Assembly (NCBI GenBank): GCA_017854795.1
Contig: JAFMHB010000011.1
Span: 43,131 to 85,268, forward strand
DNA length: 42,138 nucleotides
DNA from: Candidatus Nanopelagicales bacterium
GTDB taxonomy: Bacteria > Actinomycetota > Actinomycetes > S36-B12
Direction: 5' to 3'
The notes beneath the pieces are model-generated. The model did not search any database. It was given only the letters and a program-made list of their open reading frames with translations, and was not told the DNA's origin. The translations under genes were made by a program, and so were the position numbers. Every line of letters starts with the position of its first letter. Position 1 is the stretch's first letter. Positions 31,750 through 38,568 of the stretch are shown in pieces.

Positions 31750-32979
31750 CTAGATCAGGTCAACGACCTCGGGCTCGGCATTTCGCCCACCCTTTGACCC
31801 GTCTTTGCGCCCAACGAAATACGCCGTGAGAGGGAAGACCAAAACGGAGAGTGCCCCAGCTCCGACAAGTGTGGCGGCGTCGGCGCTGGTCATTACACCT
31901 GCCTCCACCTGAACGGACGTGACCGCAACAATGATGGGTAGGGCTGTGGCCACGTACAGGGAGAATCGAACCCGATCACGCGTCTCGGGTATTGCATTGC
32001 GGTAAATGAAGAACTGCGGAAGTCCCCGAACCAAGAGCAATAGCAAGGTGACAATGAGCATTGGTGCTGGATCGGCAATGATTGATCGAATATCAATATT
32101 CACTCCGGATACAACAAAAAAAATCGGGATGAGGAAACCAAAACCGATTCCTTCAACCTTGACGTGGATTACATCTTCCGCATCATGTGACATGTTCAAC
32201 CGGAAAATAACCCCTGCGATAAACGCGCCCAGCACGACATCGAGTCCTAATGAAGCGGCGACCGCGAGCAGTCCAACTAAGAACAAGATGGTTATCCGCA
32301 TCGGGGTTTGCGAGGAGGAATAATGACCCGAGCCGATGAGCTTACGCAACCTGCCCGAATTGATCCACGCAGGAACTTTCGCGAGAATGAAAGCAACAAC
32401 GGCCATTACGATCAGTGAAATAAGCGCCTGAAATGAACTGAATGAGCTTAAAAAGAGTGAGATTGCCAAGATTGGACCAAATTCACCAATAGCTCCGGCA
32501 CCCATGAAAAATTTTCCAAATGGTGTTTTTAGTTCACCACTGTCACGCAGGACCGGCAGCAAGGTTCCCAGAGCCGTACTCGTCAAAACAATAGCGAAGC
32601 CGACAAAATTTTCGACGACACTCAAGGATTCCAGCACCCACGTGGCAATACCTGCTGCAAGTAGCGTACAGCCCCACCCGATTGCCGCGAGCTTGCCGTA
32701 ACGACCTCTAATTGCCTCCGGTTCAAGTTCGAGGCCAGCAAAAAAGAATAAGAATCCCAATCCGAGTTGGGATAGGAGTGAAATGCTGGCGTCGATTTCC
32801 ACAAGGTCCAACACCTCAGGGCCCACCAAAATCCCCAGTCCCAGGAGGATGACGACTTCAGCGACTTTCAGCCGAAAAATTCCCACCAACAGCGGTGCTG
32901 CTACGGCAATTAACATAATGAAAAACAGCGAATTCAGTTCTGAATTAAGGGCTGCGCTCTCGGCTCCAATGTGGATCAC
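31750..32979 (-). CDS. Kef/CPA2-type cation:proton antiporter
   Basis: 409 residues with about 12 membrane segments: LLVGIFRLKVAEVVILLGLGILVGPEVL near the N terminus, LLSQLGLGFLFFFAGLELEPEAIRG, FGKFFMGAGAIGEFGPILAISLF, and VLGAFIAGVIFRL, all typical of the Na+/H+ or K+/H+ exchanger domain (KefB/GerN type). It ends after the transport domain; the cytosolic TrkA-N/RCK gating domain of KefB is missing. The GTG start follows the stop of the upstream transporter gene by only 2 nt, so the two are coupled. The ion is unknown. Confidence 0.88.
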   Translation of the reverse strand: MIHIGAESAALNSELNSLFFIMLIAVAAPLLVGIFRLKVAEVVILLGLGILVGPEVLDLVEIDASISLLSQLGLGFLFFFAGLELEPEAIRGRYGKLAAIGWGCTLLAAGIATWVLESLSVVENFVGFAIVLTSTALGTLLPVLRDSGELKTPFGKFFMGAGAIGEFGPILAISLFLSSFSSFQALISLIVMAVVAFILAKVPAWINSGRLRKLIGSGHYSSSQTPMRITILFLVGLLAVAASLGLDVVLGAFIAGVIFRLNMSHDAEDVIHVKVEGIGFGFLIPIFFVVSGVNIDIRSIIADPAPMLIVTLLLLLVRGLPQFFIYRNAIPETRDRVRFSLYVATALPIIVAVTSVQVEAGVMTSADAATLVGAGALSVLVFPLTAYFVGRKDGSKGGRNAEPEVVDLI

Positions 32980-32981
32980 GG

Positions 32982-33935
32982 TCAGATATTAGTGCGTAAT
33001 GTTTCACAATCTGGGGGTTTGCGACGAAGTAAGCCCTGGGCTGTAGCAGCGCCAATAACAACGAGTAATCCGCCGACCGGTTGGTTCCACGTAATGTGCT
33101 CGTTGAGCAGAATTGCTCCGACTATTACAGCGACAAGTGGGGTTATGTAAGTGACTGTGCTTGCAGTTGTTGCGTCGGCGGCGAGGACAACCTTGAAGTT
33201 CAGGGCGTAAGCGAATCCACTGCCCAGAACGCCCAATGCCACCATGGCAAGTAAAGGACCAGCCGTCATTACAGCGTTTGTTACTCCCGTGAATGCGACG
33301 ATCGGACCGGTGACCAATAGGCCAAAGAGCAACATTCCTGTCGCCAAGGAGATGGGGGCAAGTGGTTCGCGCACTGTAGGACCGGTGAGGTAACGGCGTG
33401 CGAAAGGAAATGCAAATCCGTAGCATGAAATCGCGAGGATCATTGCCGCAACTCCCAGGAAGTCAATCCCGGCACCGTTTTCAGCAGCACCCGTATCCCA
33501 AATTCCGACAACAACGAGAATCCCGATAAATCCCAGGAACAAACCAAATATTCGTTGTCTCGTTGGCTTTTCCTCCGGAAAAACAAGCAAGATGGCGACC
33601 AAGGTCATCAACGGTGTTGCTCCGTTGAAAATTCCTGCCAGTGCAGAAGAAACACGGGTCTCTGCGAATGCGAAGAGCATCCAGGGGATGGATACCCATA
33701 GAAAACTGACAATGAAAAGGTATTTCCAAGCCCACTTGGGTGGAAGGGGAGTTTTGGTCACGAGGCTCAAAACGATGAGCGTGGCCGCACCAAAAGCTAT
33801 CCGGGTGAAGGCGACACCAACGGGTGTGAACGCTTCAAGGCCGACCATCATCAAATAGAAGGAAAAGCCCCAGATGAGTGCCACAAGGAGATATGACGGA
33901 AGCCACGAGCGCACTGACTTGGTTTGGGTCGACAC
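32982..33935 (-). CDS. EamA-family (DMT) transporter
   Basis: 317 residues, about ten membrane segments in two EamA repeats: YLLVALIWGFSFYLMMVGLEAFTPVGVAFTRIAFGA in the first and YGFAFPFARRYL ... VTYITPLVAVIVGAILLNEHITWNQPVGGLLVVIGA (in outline) in the second, the latter a signature of the family. Substrates in this superfamily are amino acids, metabolites or nucleotides and cannot be told here. The GTG start at 33935 has AGGAAA seven nt upstream. It diverges from the Cys-rich micro-ORF with a 165-bp spacer containing the CsoR-like palindrome; whether that site also controls this gene is open. Confidence 0.9.
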   Translation of the reverse strand: MSTQTKSVRSWLPSYLLVALIWGFSFYLMMVGLEAFTPVGVAFTRIAFGAATLIVLSLVTKTPLPPKWAWKYLFIVSFLWVSIPWMLFAFAETRVSSALAGIFNGATPLMTLVAILLVFPEEKPTRQRIFGLFLGFIGILVVVGIWDTGAAENGAGIDFLGVAAMILAISCYGFAFPFARRYLTGPTVREPLAPISLATGMLLFGLLVTGPIVAFTGVTNAVMTAGPLLAMVALGVLGSGFAYALNFKVVLAADATTASTVTYITPLVAVIVGAILLNEHITWNQPVGGLLVVIGAATAQGLLRRKPPDCETLRTNI

Positions 33936-34039
33936 TTATTGCTTTCCTGTAGAAGTAGTTGCTCCCCGTTAGGAGATTGTTAAGGCTACTCCTGACCTAA
34001 ATCGGGTCCATGAAAAGCATGACCGGTCAATTGGGTTAC

Positions 34040-34055
34040 ATACCCCATGGGGTAT
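34040..34055. promoter_or_regulatory. Perfect 16-bp palindrome, CsoR-family-like operator, within a promoter
   Basis: ATACCCCATGGGGTAT is a complete palindrome of the TACCCC...GGGGTA type bound by copper- or persulfide-sensing CsoR/CstR repressors. A -35-like TTGGGT lies at 34031-34036 and a -10-like TATCCT at 34053-34058, 16 nt apart, so a bound protein would block RNA polymerase. The controlled gene would be the micro-ORF at 34101 and possibly its neighbours. The sensor gene itself is not in the window. Confidence 0.65.
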
Positions 34056-34100
34056 CCTATCGATCCGATCTCATAAGGTCTTAGTCAAAAGGAGTTATCT

Positions 34101-34217
34101 ATGTGTAGTCCAGCACCCTGTCAATCTTGCAACAAAATCACCTGGTCCGGCTGCGGCGAGCACGTTGCCGAAGTAATGGCGAATATACCCGCTGCGCAGC
34201 AGTGCACCTGCCGCTAA
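34101..34217 (+). CDS. 38-residue Cys-rich protein
   Basis: A 38-codon frame with AAAGGAG eight nt before ATG. It begins MCSPAPCQSCNKITW and ends QCTCR; Cys at 2, 7, 10, 18, 35 and 37, with His21 in GCGEH. The pattern CxxC...TWxGCGxH...PxxxxCxC recalls small uncharacterised actinobacterial proteins that I have seen near redox and metal genes; function unknown. Six Cys and one His in 38 residues could bind Cu(I) or Zn, or scavenge sulfane sulfur. The CsoR-like operator directly upstream supports a metal or persulfide link. Too short for most gene callers, but the ribosome site, operator and Cys spacing make it credible. Confidence 0.75.
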   Translation: MCSPAPCQSCNKITWSGCGEHVAEVMANIPAAQQCTCR

Positions 34218-34239
34218 TTAGGACATAATTGCAGGTGTG

Positions 34240-34362
34240 ATGGGAGCTCCTGGGCCATGCCCAGCATGTGAGACAACTGACTTAGAGCGCCGTGGCGGCA
34301 AGGATTTCTGCCCCCGCTGCTTTTATATCCAGCCCTGCTGCGATGGAGGAATGTGCCAGTGA
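34240..34362 (+). CDS. 40-residue zinc-ribbon-like Cys-rich protein
   Basis: A 40-codon frame from ATG 34240 (GTG 34237 directly before it is an alternative; CATAAT at 34224-34229 would allow a leaderless start there). CPAC (7-10) and CPRC (24-27), 13 residues apart, form a classic zinc-ribbon pair, and the tail PCCDGGMCQ adds three more Cys. The stop codon overlaps the mycoredoxin start as GTGA, and GGAGGA inside this gene is the likely ribosome site of the next one, so the two are translationally coupled. A structural zinc micro-domain or metal donor to the adjacent thiol enzyme is plausible; no function is known to me. Confidence 0.7.
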   Translation: MGAPGPCPACETTDLERRGGKDFCPRCFYIQPCCDGGMCQ

Positions 34363-34610
34363 TCCGCATGTACAGCGCCGACTGGTGCGGTGACTGTCGT
34401 CGTACCGAATCTCAACTCAATGAACTTGGGGTTGCTTTCGAGTACCTCGACGTTGACGCCCACCCAGAACACAAAGCCCGGGCAATTGAGATCAGTGGCA
34501 AACCCAACATCCCCGTGGTTGTTTTTCCCGACGAAAGCTACCTAGTGGAACCAGCCAACTTCGAACTTGAGTTGAAGTTGCAGCAATTAAATCTGATCGA
34601 TCAAGCCTGA
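34359..34610 (+). CDS. Mycoredoxin-like glutaredoxin
   Basis: 83 residues from GTG 34359. Another GTG at 34353 is in frame, but GGAGGA is 8-9 nt from 34359 and only 2-3 nt from 34353, and the inner start gives the coupling overlap GTGA. The sequence IRMYSADWCGDCRRTESQLNEL carries the CGDC redox motif, then YLDVDAHPEHKARAIEISGKPNIPVVVFPDESYL with the cis-Pro region of the glutaredoxin fold. In actinobacteria such proteins use mycothiol to reduce mixed disulfides. CGDC instead of the usual CGYC or CPYC should change the redox potential or partner choice. Confidence 0.85.
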   Translation: MIRMYSADWCGDCRRTESQLNELGVAFEYLDVDAHPEHKARAIEISGKPNIPVVVFPDESYLVEPANFELELKLQQLNLIDQA

Positions 34611-34689
34611 TCAACTGGCTCAAACGGGGTTATACTCGTAACACTCGGTTGGCCGAATTGGCCAGAGTTTCAGCACTAAGGAGTTTGTC

Positions 34690-34950
34690 ATGGTCGGTCG
34701 TCGTGGAATGGGAATTGTTGGAGTTGCCGCAACCGCAAAGGTTGTCAGTAACCGCACACAAGCTCAAGCTGAGCAGAAAGCTGCAGAGCAAGCGCAACAG
34801 CAGGCAGCGGTGGCTCCTACACCAGCTGCAGCACCAGCGGGCGATGACATGATCGCCCAGTTGGAAAAGCTTGCCAGCCTTAAGGCATCAGGAATTCTTT
34901 CCGAAGAAGAATTCACTGCAGCAAAGGCGAAGCTGATCGCCGGCAGTTAA
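34690..34950 (+). CDS. SHOCT-domain protein
   Basis: 86 residues with AAGGAG upstream of ATG. The N terminus RRGMGIVGVAATAKVV is weakly hydrophobic; a Gln/Ala-rich linker (AEQKAAEQAQQQAAVAPTPAAAPAG) leads to the C-terminal SHOCT motif IAQLEKLASLKASGILSEEEFTAAKAKLI (in outline), a short helical pair often found at the end of membrane or oligomerising proteins. TATACT around 34632-34637 could be its -10, so it is probably transcribed separately from the mycoredoxin. Its role is unknown. Confidence 0.8.
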   Translation: MVGRRGMGIVGVAATAKVVSNRTQAQAEQKAAEQAQQQAAVAPTPAAAPAGDDMIAQLEKLASLKASGILSEEEFTAAKAKLIAGS

Positions 34951-34970
34951 TTTTCTGGAGTCAATCTCAG

Positions 34971-34999
34971 TGAATATCTATTCGCGAAATAGATATTCA
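34971..34999. repeat. AT-rich perfect inverted repeat between SHOCT and TlpA-like genes
   Basis: TGAATATCTATT (34971-34982) and AATAGATATTCA (34988-34999) with loop CGCGA. A T tract does not follow, so an operator for the TlpA-like gene 38 bp downstream is at least as likely as a terminator for the SHOCT gene. Confidence 0.6.
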
Positions 35000-35037
35000 G
35001 TTGGGAACCGATTGCTTTAACATGCGTCGTAGTCATT

Positions 35038-35664
35038 ATGAAAACTCCTAAAGCTCACGCAAAATTGACTTCTGTCGCAGTTGGGTTCGCTGTGGGCGTT
35101 TTGGTGCTTGCTGGGTGTTCCTCCGATATGAATGAGGAGGCTGCCGCGCCGAGTGAGGCTGCCGTCGTTGATAGTGCCGACACGGCTGAGACACCGGCTG
35201 AAACTGCAGGTGAATCGCCCGCTGAGACTCCCGGTGGCGCTACAGACCTCCCCGTGGTTGTCACACCACTTCCCGTTTTCTCCAGCACAACACTGGATGG
35301 ACAAGCCGTTACCCAGGCTGACTACGAAGGAAAGCCAACAATCATGTGGTTCTGGGCGCCGTGGTGTTCAGTGTGCCGAGGCGAAGCACCGACGCTGTCC
35401 AAAGTTGCAAGTGAACTCGACGGAAGTGTTGACGTGGTGGGTGTAGCAGCCCTAGGAAGTGTCGACGCGATGAAAACTTTTGTTAGTGACACGGGGATTG
35501 AAAACTTCACCCAACTCGCCGACCCTGACGCGGAAGTGTGGAGCGTCTTCGGTGTGGCCTCTCAGCCAGCATTTGCCTTCATCGGTGCTGACGGTTCAAT
35601 TGATGTCGTGCAGGGTTCAATTGGTGAAGAGGAAATTCTTGAACGAGCAGCGACCCTGAACTAG
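35038..35664 (+). CDS. TlpA/ResA-like thioredoxin-fold lipoprotein
   Basis: 208 residues. Lipobox VLAGC with Cys27 places it on the outer face of the membrane. A Glu/Ala/Thr/Pro-rich linker (~30-70) precedes a thioredoxin-fold domain: PTIMWFWAPWCSVCRGEAPTLSKVASEL with active-site Cys110 and Cys113, VVGVAALGSVDAMKTFV, and the cis-Pro loop ASQPAFAFIG. Similar actinobacterial proteins (DsbE/DsbF-like) act in extracytoplasmic thiol-disulfide exchange. The CcdA gene 18 nt downstream would supply electrons, so this is most likely a reductase for secreted proteins or cytochrome apoproteins. No cytochrome c maturation genes are nearby. Confidence 0.9.
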   Translation: MKTPKAHAKLTSVAVGFAVGVLVLAGCSSDMNEEAAAPSEAAVVDSADTAETPAETAGESPAETPGGATDLPVVVTPLPVFSSTTLDGQAVTQADYEGKPTIMWFWAPWCSVCRGEAPTLSKVASELDGSVDVVGVAALGSVDAMKTFVSDTGIENFTQLADPDAEVWSVFGVASQPAFAFIGADGSIDVVQGSIGEEEILERAATLN

Positions 35665-35682
35665 GGCCTCAGGTTTTTTATC

Positions 35683-36552
35683 ATGGATACCGCGACACTC
35701 TCGCTCGCGATTGTTGCCGGTGTTCTGGCTACTTTCAATCCCTGCGGTTTTGCATTACTCCCCGCCTACATGGGCATGATTGCTGCCGCAAATGAAGGGC
35801 GCTCAAAGTCACAGGCGTTAGTCGGTGGGCTTCGTTTTGCGTCAGGAATGACCGTCGGATTTATTTTGTTATTTGGAACATTTGGTTTGGTGTTCGCTCC
35901 ATTTGCATCGGCGATATCTCGTTACCTACCCATTGTCACGATTGTTGTTGGAATATTAATTGTTGCACTCGGTTTTTGGCTGCTCCTTGGCCGAAAGGTG
36001 GGGAACGGCGCTGGATTGATCAAGGGCTGGTCACCCGGTGAAAGTTGGTTCTCCCAAGTTGGTTACGGACTGACATTTGCAATCGTGTCCCTGTCATGCA
36101 CATTAGGGCCGTTCCTCGCTGTCACTGGGGCATCTATTCGCTCAAGTGATTTCTTCGGAATTGTGTTCACGTTCGTTGCATTCGCACTCGGGATGGGAGC
36201 AGCCGTCAGTGTTATTGCGGTTGCTACCGCGTTAACCGGATCACAGGTGAGTGTCTGGATGCGTTCCAAGTCTGAGGTGATTTCACGAGTCACTGGTTCA
36301 TTGGTGATTCTCGCGGGACTTTATGTTGCGTGGTTCGGCTGGTTCGAATGGCGCATTAACTCCGGTGAACAGGTTGGTGATCCAATTATTGCTGTGGTAA
36401 CGGATGCACAATCCTGGGTTGTCAACACGTTGAGTTCGCACTCGGGACTCGTGATCTCATTTGTATTCCTGATCGCGTTTATTGGAGTTACCGTGCTTGT
36501 TTTCTCAAAGAAAAAGCGATCTACAAAGTTCGAGAAATCAGAACTTTCATAA
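35683..36552 (+). CDS. ccdA: CcdA-type transmembrane electron carrier
   Basis: 289 residues, with about seven membrane segments. The two functional Cys are visible: FNPCGFALLPAYMG (Cys21) in the first segment and SLSCTLGPFLAVTG (Cys139) in the fourth, the pair that moves electrons from cytosolic thioredoxin to outer-face thioredoxin-like proteins. The length is longer than minimal CcdA (~220) because of a C-terminal helix and basic tail ([15 protein letters not shown]). The upstream TlpA-like lipoprotein is the obvious client. Its last 32 bp overlap the 3' end of the converging acyl-CoA dehydrogenase gene; no terminator separates them. Confidence 0.93.
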   Translation: MDTATLSLAIVAGVLATFNPCGFALLPAYMGMIAAANEGRSKSQALVGGLRFASGMTVGFILLFGTFGLVFAPFASAISRYLPIVTIVVGILIVALGFWLLLGRKVGNGAGLIKGWSPGESWFSQVGYGLTFAIVSLSCTLGPFLAVTGASIRSSDFFGIVFTFVAFALGMGAAVSVIAVATALTGSQVSVWMRSKSEVISRVTGSLVILAGLYVAWFGWFEWRINSGEQVGDPIIAVVTDAQSWVVNTLSSHSGLVISFVFLIAFIGVTVLVFSKKKRSTKFEKSELS

Positions 36553-37675
36553 CTTCATTGGTGCCACCGTAAATTGGTTGCACCCGAGCACCTGCATACA
36601 TGCGGGCAATTGGGTACTCGGTCATGTAGCCGTAGCCGCCAAAAATTTGAACGCATCGATCAATTACCGAAACCTGCATATCAGTGCAGAAGTACTTCGC
36701 GCGTGAGGCGGTTGTTGCATCAAGTTTTCCTTGAATGTGGAGGCCTATGCAGTAGTCAAGAAATGCTCGAGCAGCCATCACTTCGGTTGTCACCTCCGCG
36801 AGAACGAATCCGGTGTTTTGAAAGTTAAGAATTGGCTTTCCAAAAGCTTCCCGCTGCTTCGCGTATTCAATTGTCAGTTCGGTTGCGGCTTGAGCCGACG
36901 AAACGGCAGAGATGGCAATGCCTAAACGCTCCTGGGGTAGTTCTTCCATGAGTTGGATGAAACCTTGACCTTCTTCGGTTCCCAATAGGTTCTCGGTGGG
37001 AACTTTCATGTCGGCGAAAAAGAGTTCTCTGGTGTCCTGACCGTGTTGGCCAATCTTTTGCAGGACGCGTCCGCGTTCGAAGCCGGCGAGACCGTCCGTT
37101 TCAATAATGATCAGGGAAATTCCTTTTGCACCTTCACCGCCGGTTCGGGTGACCACGATGATCAAGTTGGCATGCGATCCGTTGGTGATAAATGTTTTGC
37201 TGCCGTTGATGACGTAGTGATCCCCGTCCCGCTTGGCGGTGGTGCGGATTCCTTGCAGATCGGAACCAGCACCTGGTTCCGTCATTGCAATGGCGCCTAC
37301 CAGTTCACCGGTGGCAAGTTTGGGGAGCCATTTCCGTTTCTGGTCTTCAGTTCCGTATTTGTAAATGTAGGGCGCAACGATTGTGGAGTGAACGACATAC
37401 CCGAAACTGTCATCGGTGCTCATACCTTGTTCCCAAATCACGGCTGCCTCTTGGGCGAAGTCACCACCACCTCCACCGAACTCTTCGGGGATCGTGATGC
37501 ACAGCAACCCTGCTTCACCGGCTTTATTCCAAACTTCCCGATCAACCTGATGGTTTTCTCCGAATCGGTCAAGGTGCGGAACAACTTCATTGGCAAAAAA
37601 GACTCGCGCAAGGTCGGCAACCGGTTTAACGTCCTCGGTCATCCATGCTGATTCATAGGGCTGCGGTGTCAACAT
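36521..37675 (-). CDS. Acyl-CoA dehydrogenase (long-chain/LCAD-like)
   Basis: 384 residues, normal for the family. It removes hydrogens at C2-C3 of an acyl-CoA, passing electrons from FAD to ETF. FAD and substrate regions: [87 protein letters not shown]. The position of the usual catalytic Glu (YEGT) is Gly (YGGT), as in LCAD and isovaleryl-CoA dehydrogenases, where the base is on another helix; a Glu in [11 protein letters not shown] is the candidate. AAGGAG precedes the ATG by seven nt. It is the last gene of the beta-oxidation operon. Confidence 0.93.
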   Translation of the reverse strand: MLTPQPYESAWMTEDVKPVADLARVFFANEVVPHLDRFGENHQVDREVWNKAGEAGLLCITIPEEFGGGGGDFAQEAAVIWEQGMSTDDSFGYVVHSTIVAPYIYKYGTEDQKRKWLPKLATGELVGAIAMTEPGAGSDLQGIRTTAKRDGDHYVINGSKTFITNGSHANLIIVVTRTGGEGAKGISLIIIETDGLAGFERGRVLQKIGQHGQDTRELFFADMKVPTENLLGTEEGQGFIQLMEELPQERLGIAISAVSSAQAATELTIEYAKQREAFGKPILNFQNTGFVLAEVTTEVMAARAFLDYCIGLHIQGKLDATTASRAKYFCTDMQVSVIDRCVQIFGGYGYMTEYPIARMYAGARVQPIYGGTNEVMKVLISRTL

Positions 37676-37716
37676 TGTTTTCTCCTTCTTGCCGGACTCT
37701 TATTGGGACTGGATTC

Positions 37717-38568
37717 TTATTGCGAAACGACTACGAGTGGGATGTCTCTTTCCTTGGCCCAGTGTTCCCACTGGATTGCAGTTTTAGTTGAGAATACTTT
37801 TGCGAATGCTTCTGCGCTTGCGTCAATGTTGAGTTCGCTCATAATCCGCTGGGCAAAGTGTGGTTCGATCGCGGCCAGAGCAATCCAGCCTTCCTTTGTT
37901 TCATAGATTCCATAAAGACCGAGGCCCCCACCAAGACCACCGCCGGGCTTGGTCAGTCCACGCCGGTTCGGTTCGGCCATGTCGTAGGTGACGTCAGCTA
38001 ATGCAACCTGTTGGTGTGTTGCTTCGCCGGTACGTTCGCGGTGGAGCAGGGCGGCAAGCGCAATCTGGGTTGCTCGTTCAGAGCCGGCCATGTCAGCAAT
38101 CAAGGTGATTGGCATTGCCGGCGGGATCACCAGTGCGTTTATCGCTTGGTAGGTCAGGTCGTGTCCAGGGTTCTCGGCCTTAACACCCGATTCACCAACG
38201 ATCGCGAGCTGACATAGGCGTGGGTGTTTGTTAGATATTCCGTCTGGGTCTAAACCCAGACGCGCGAGTGAGCTGGGACGCGAGGATGTAATCAAAAGGT
38301 CGGCCTGCGCGAGGAGTGCATCAAGTTCGCTGATTCCATCGGTGGACTTCAGGTCAAGGGTTACCAGGTCGTGACCAGCGTGAAGGTCGGCGAACCATTC
38401 GGGTTGGTATAGCTGCAGTGGGTCACCACTTGGCGGAAGAACCGTGGTGACCTGTGCCCCGAGCTTGGAGAGCCTGGCCGCGGTGAGCGGTCCGGGAAGA
38501 TTAATTGCAAGTGAAACAACCACGACTCCCGCGAGGAGGGCGTGGCTTTGCTCTTGCTGGTTAGTCAC
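37717..38568 (-). CDS. CoA-transferase family III-like protein (CaiB/racemase type), short form
   Basis: 283 residues against about 360-400 for normal family members. The N-terminal Rossmann-like half is present (VVVVSLAINLPGPLTAARLSKLGAQVTTVLPPSGDPL), with LVTLDLKS and LITSSRPSSLARLGLD, and the active-site region ENPGHDLTYQAINAL keeps the catalytic Asp of GHD. AALLHRERTGEATHQQVALAD and the GLYGIYETKEGWIALAAIEPHF segment follow. It stops soon after, so C-terminal parts of the interlocked dimer are reduced. It may be an acyl-CoA racemase for branched acids or a CoA-transferase. It overlaps the fadB-like stop by 8 nt; GAAGG lies eight nt before GTG 38568. Confidence 0.85.
   Translation of the reverse strand: MTNQQEQSHALLAGVVVVSLAINLPGPLTAARLSKLGAQVTTVLPPSGDPLQLYQPEWFADLHAGHDLVTLDLKSTDGISELDALLAQADLLITSSRPSSLARLGLDPDGISNKHPRLCQLAIVGESGVKAENPGHDLTYQAINALVIPPAMPITLIADMAGSERATQIALAALLHRERTGEATHQQVALADVTYDMAEPNRRGLTKPGGGLGGGLGLYGIYETKEGWIALAAIEPHFAQRIMSELNIDASAEAFAKVFSTKTAIQWEHWAKERDIPLVVVSQ

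Noticed and set aside
34015-34036. CCGGTC/GACCGG-type symmetry near the Cys-rich gene promoter
   Set aside because: Only a short ACCGGT core, common by chance, with no second copy.
37043-37651. 202-residue open frame on the plus strand
   Set aside because: Lies wholly antisense to the acyl-CoA dehydrogenase, has no ribosome site, and its composition is a shadow of that gene's codons.
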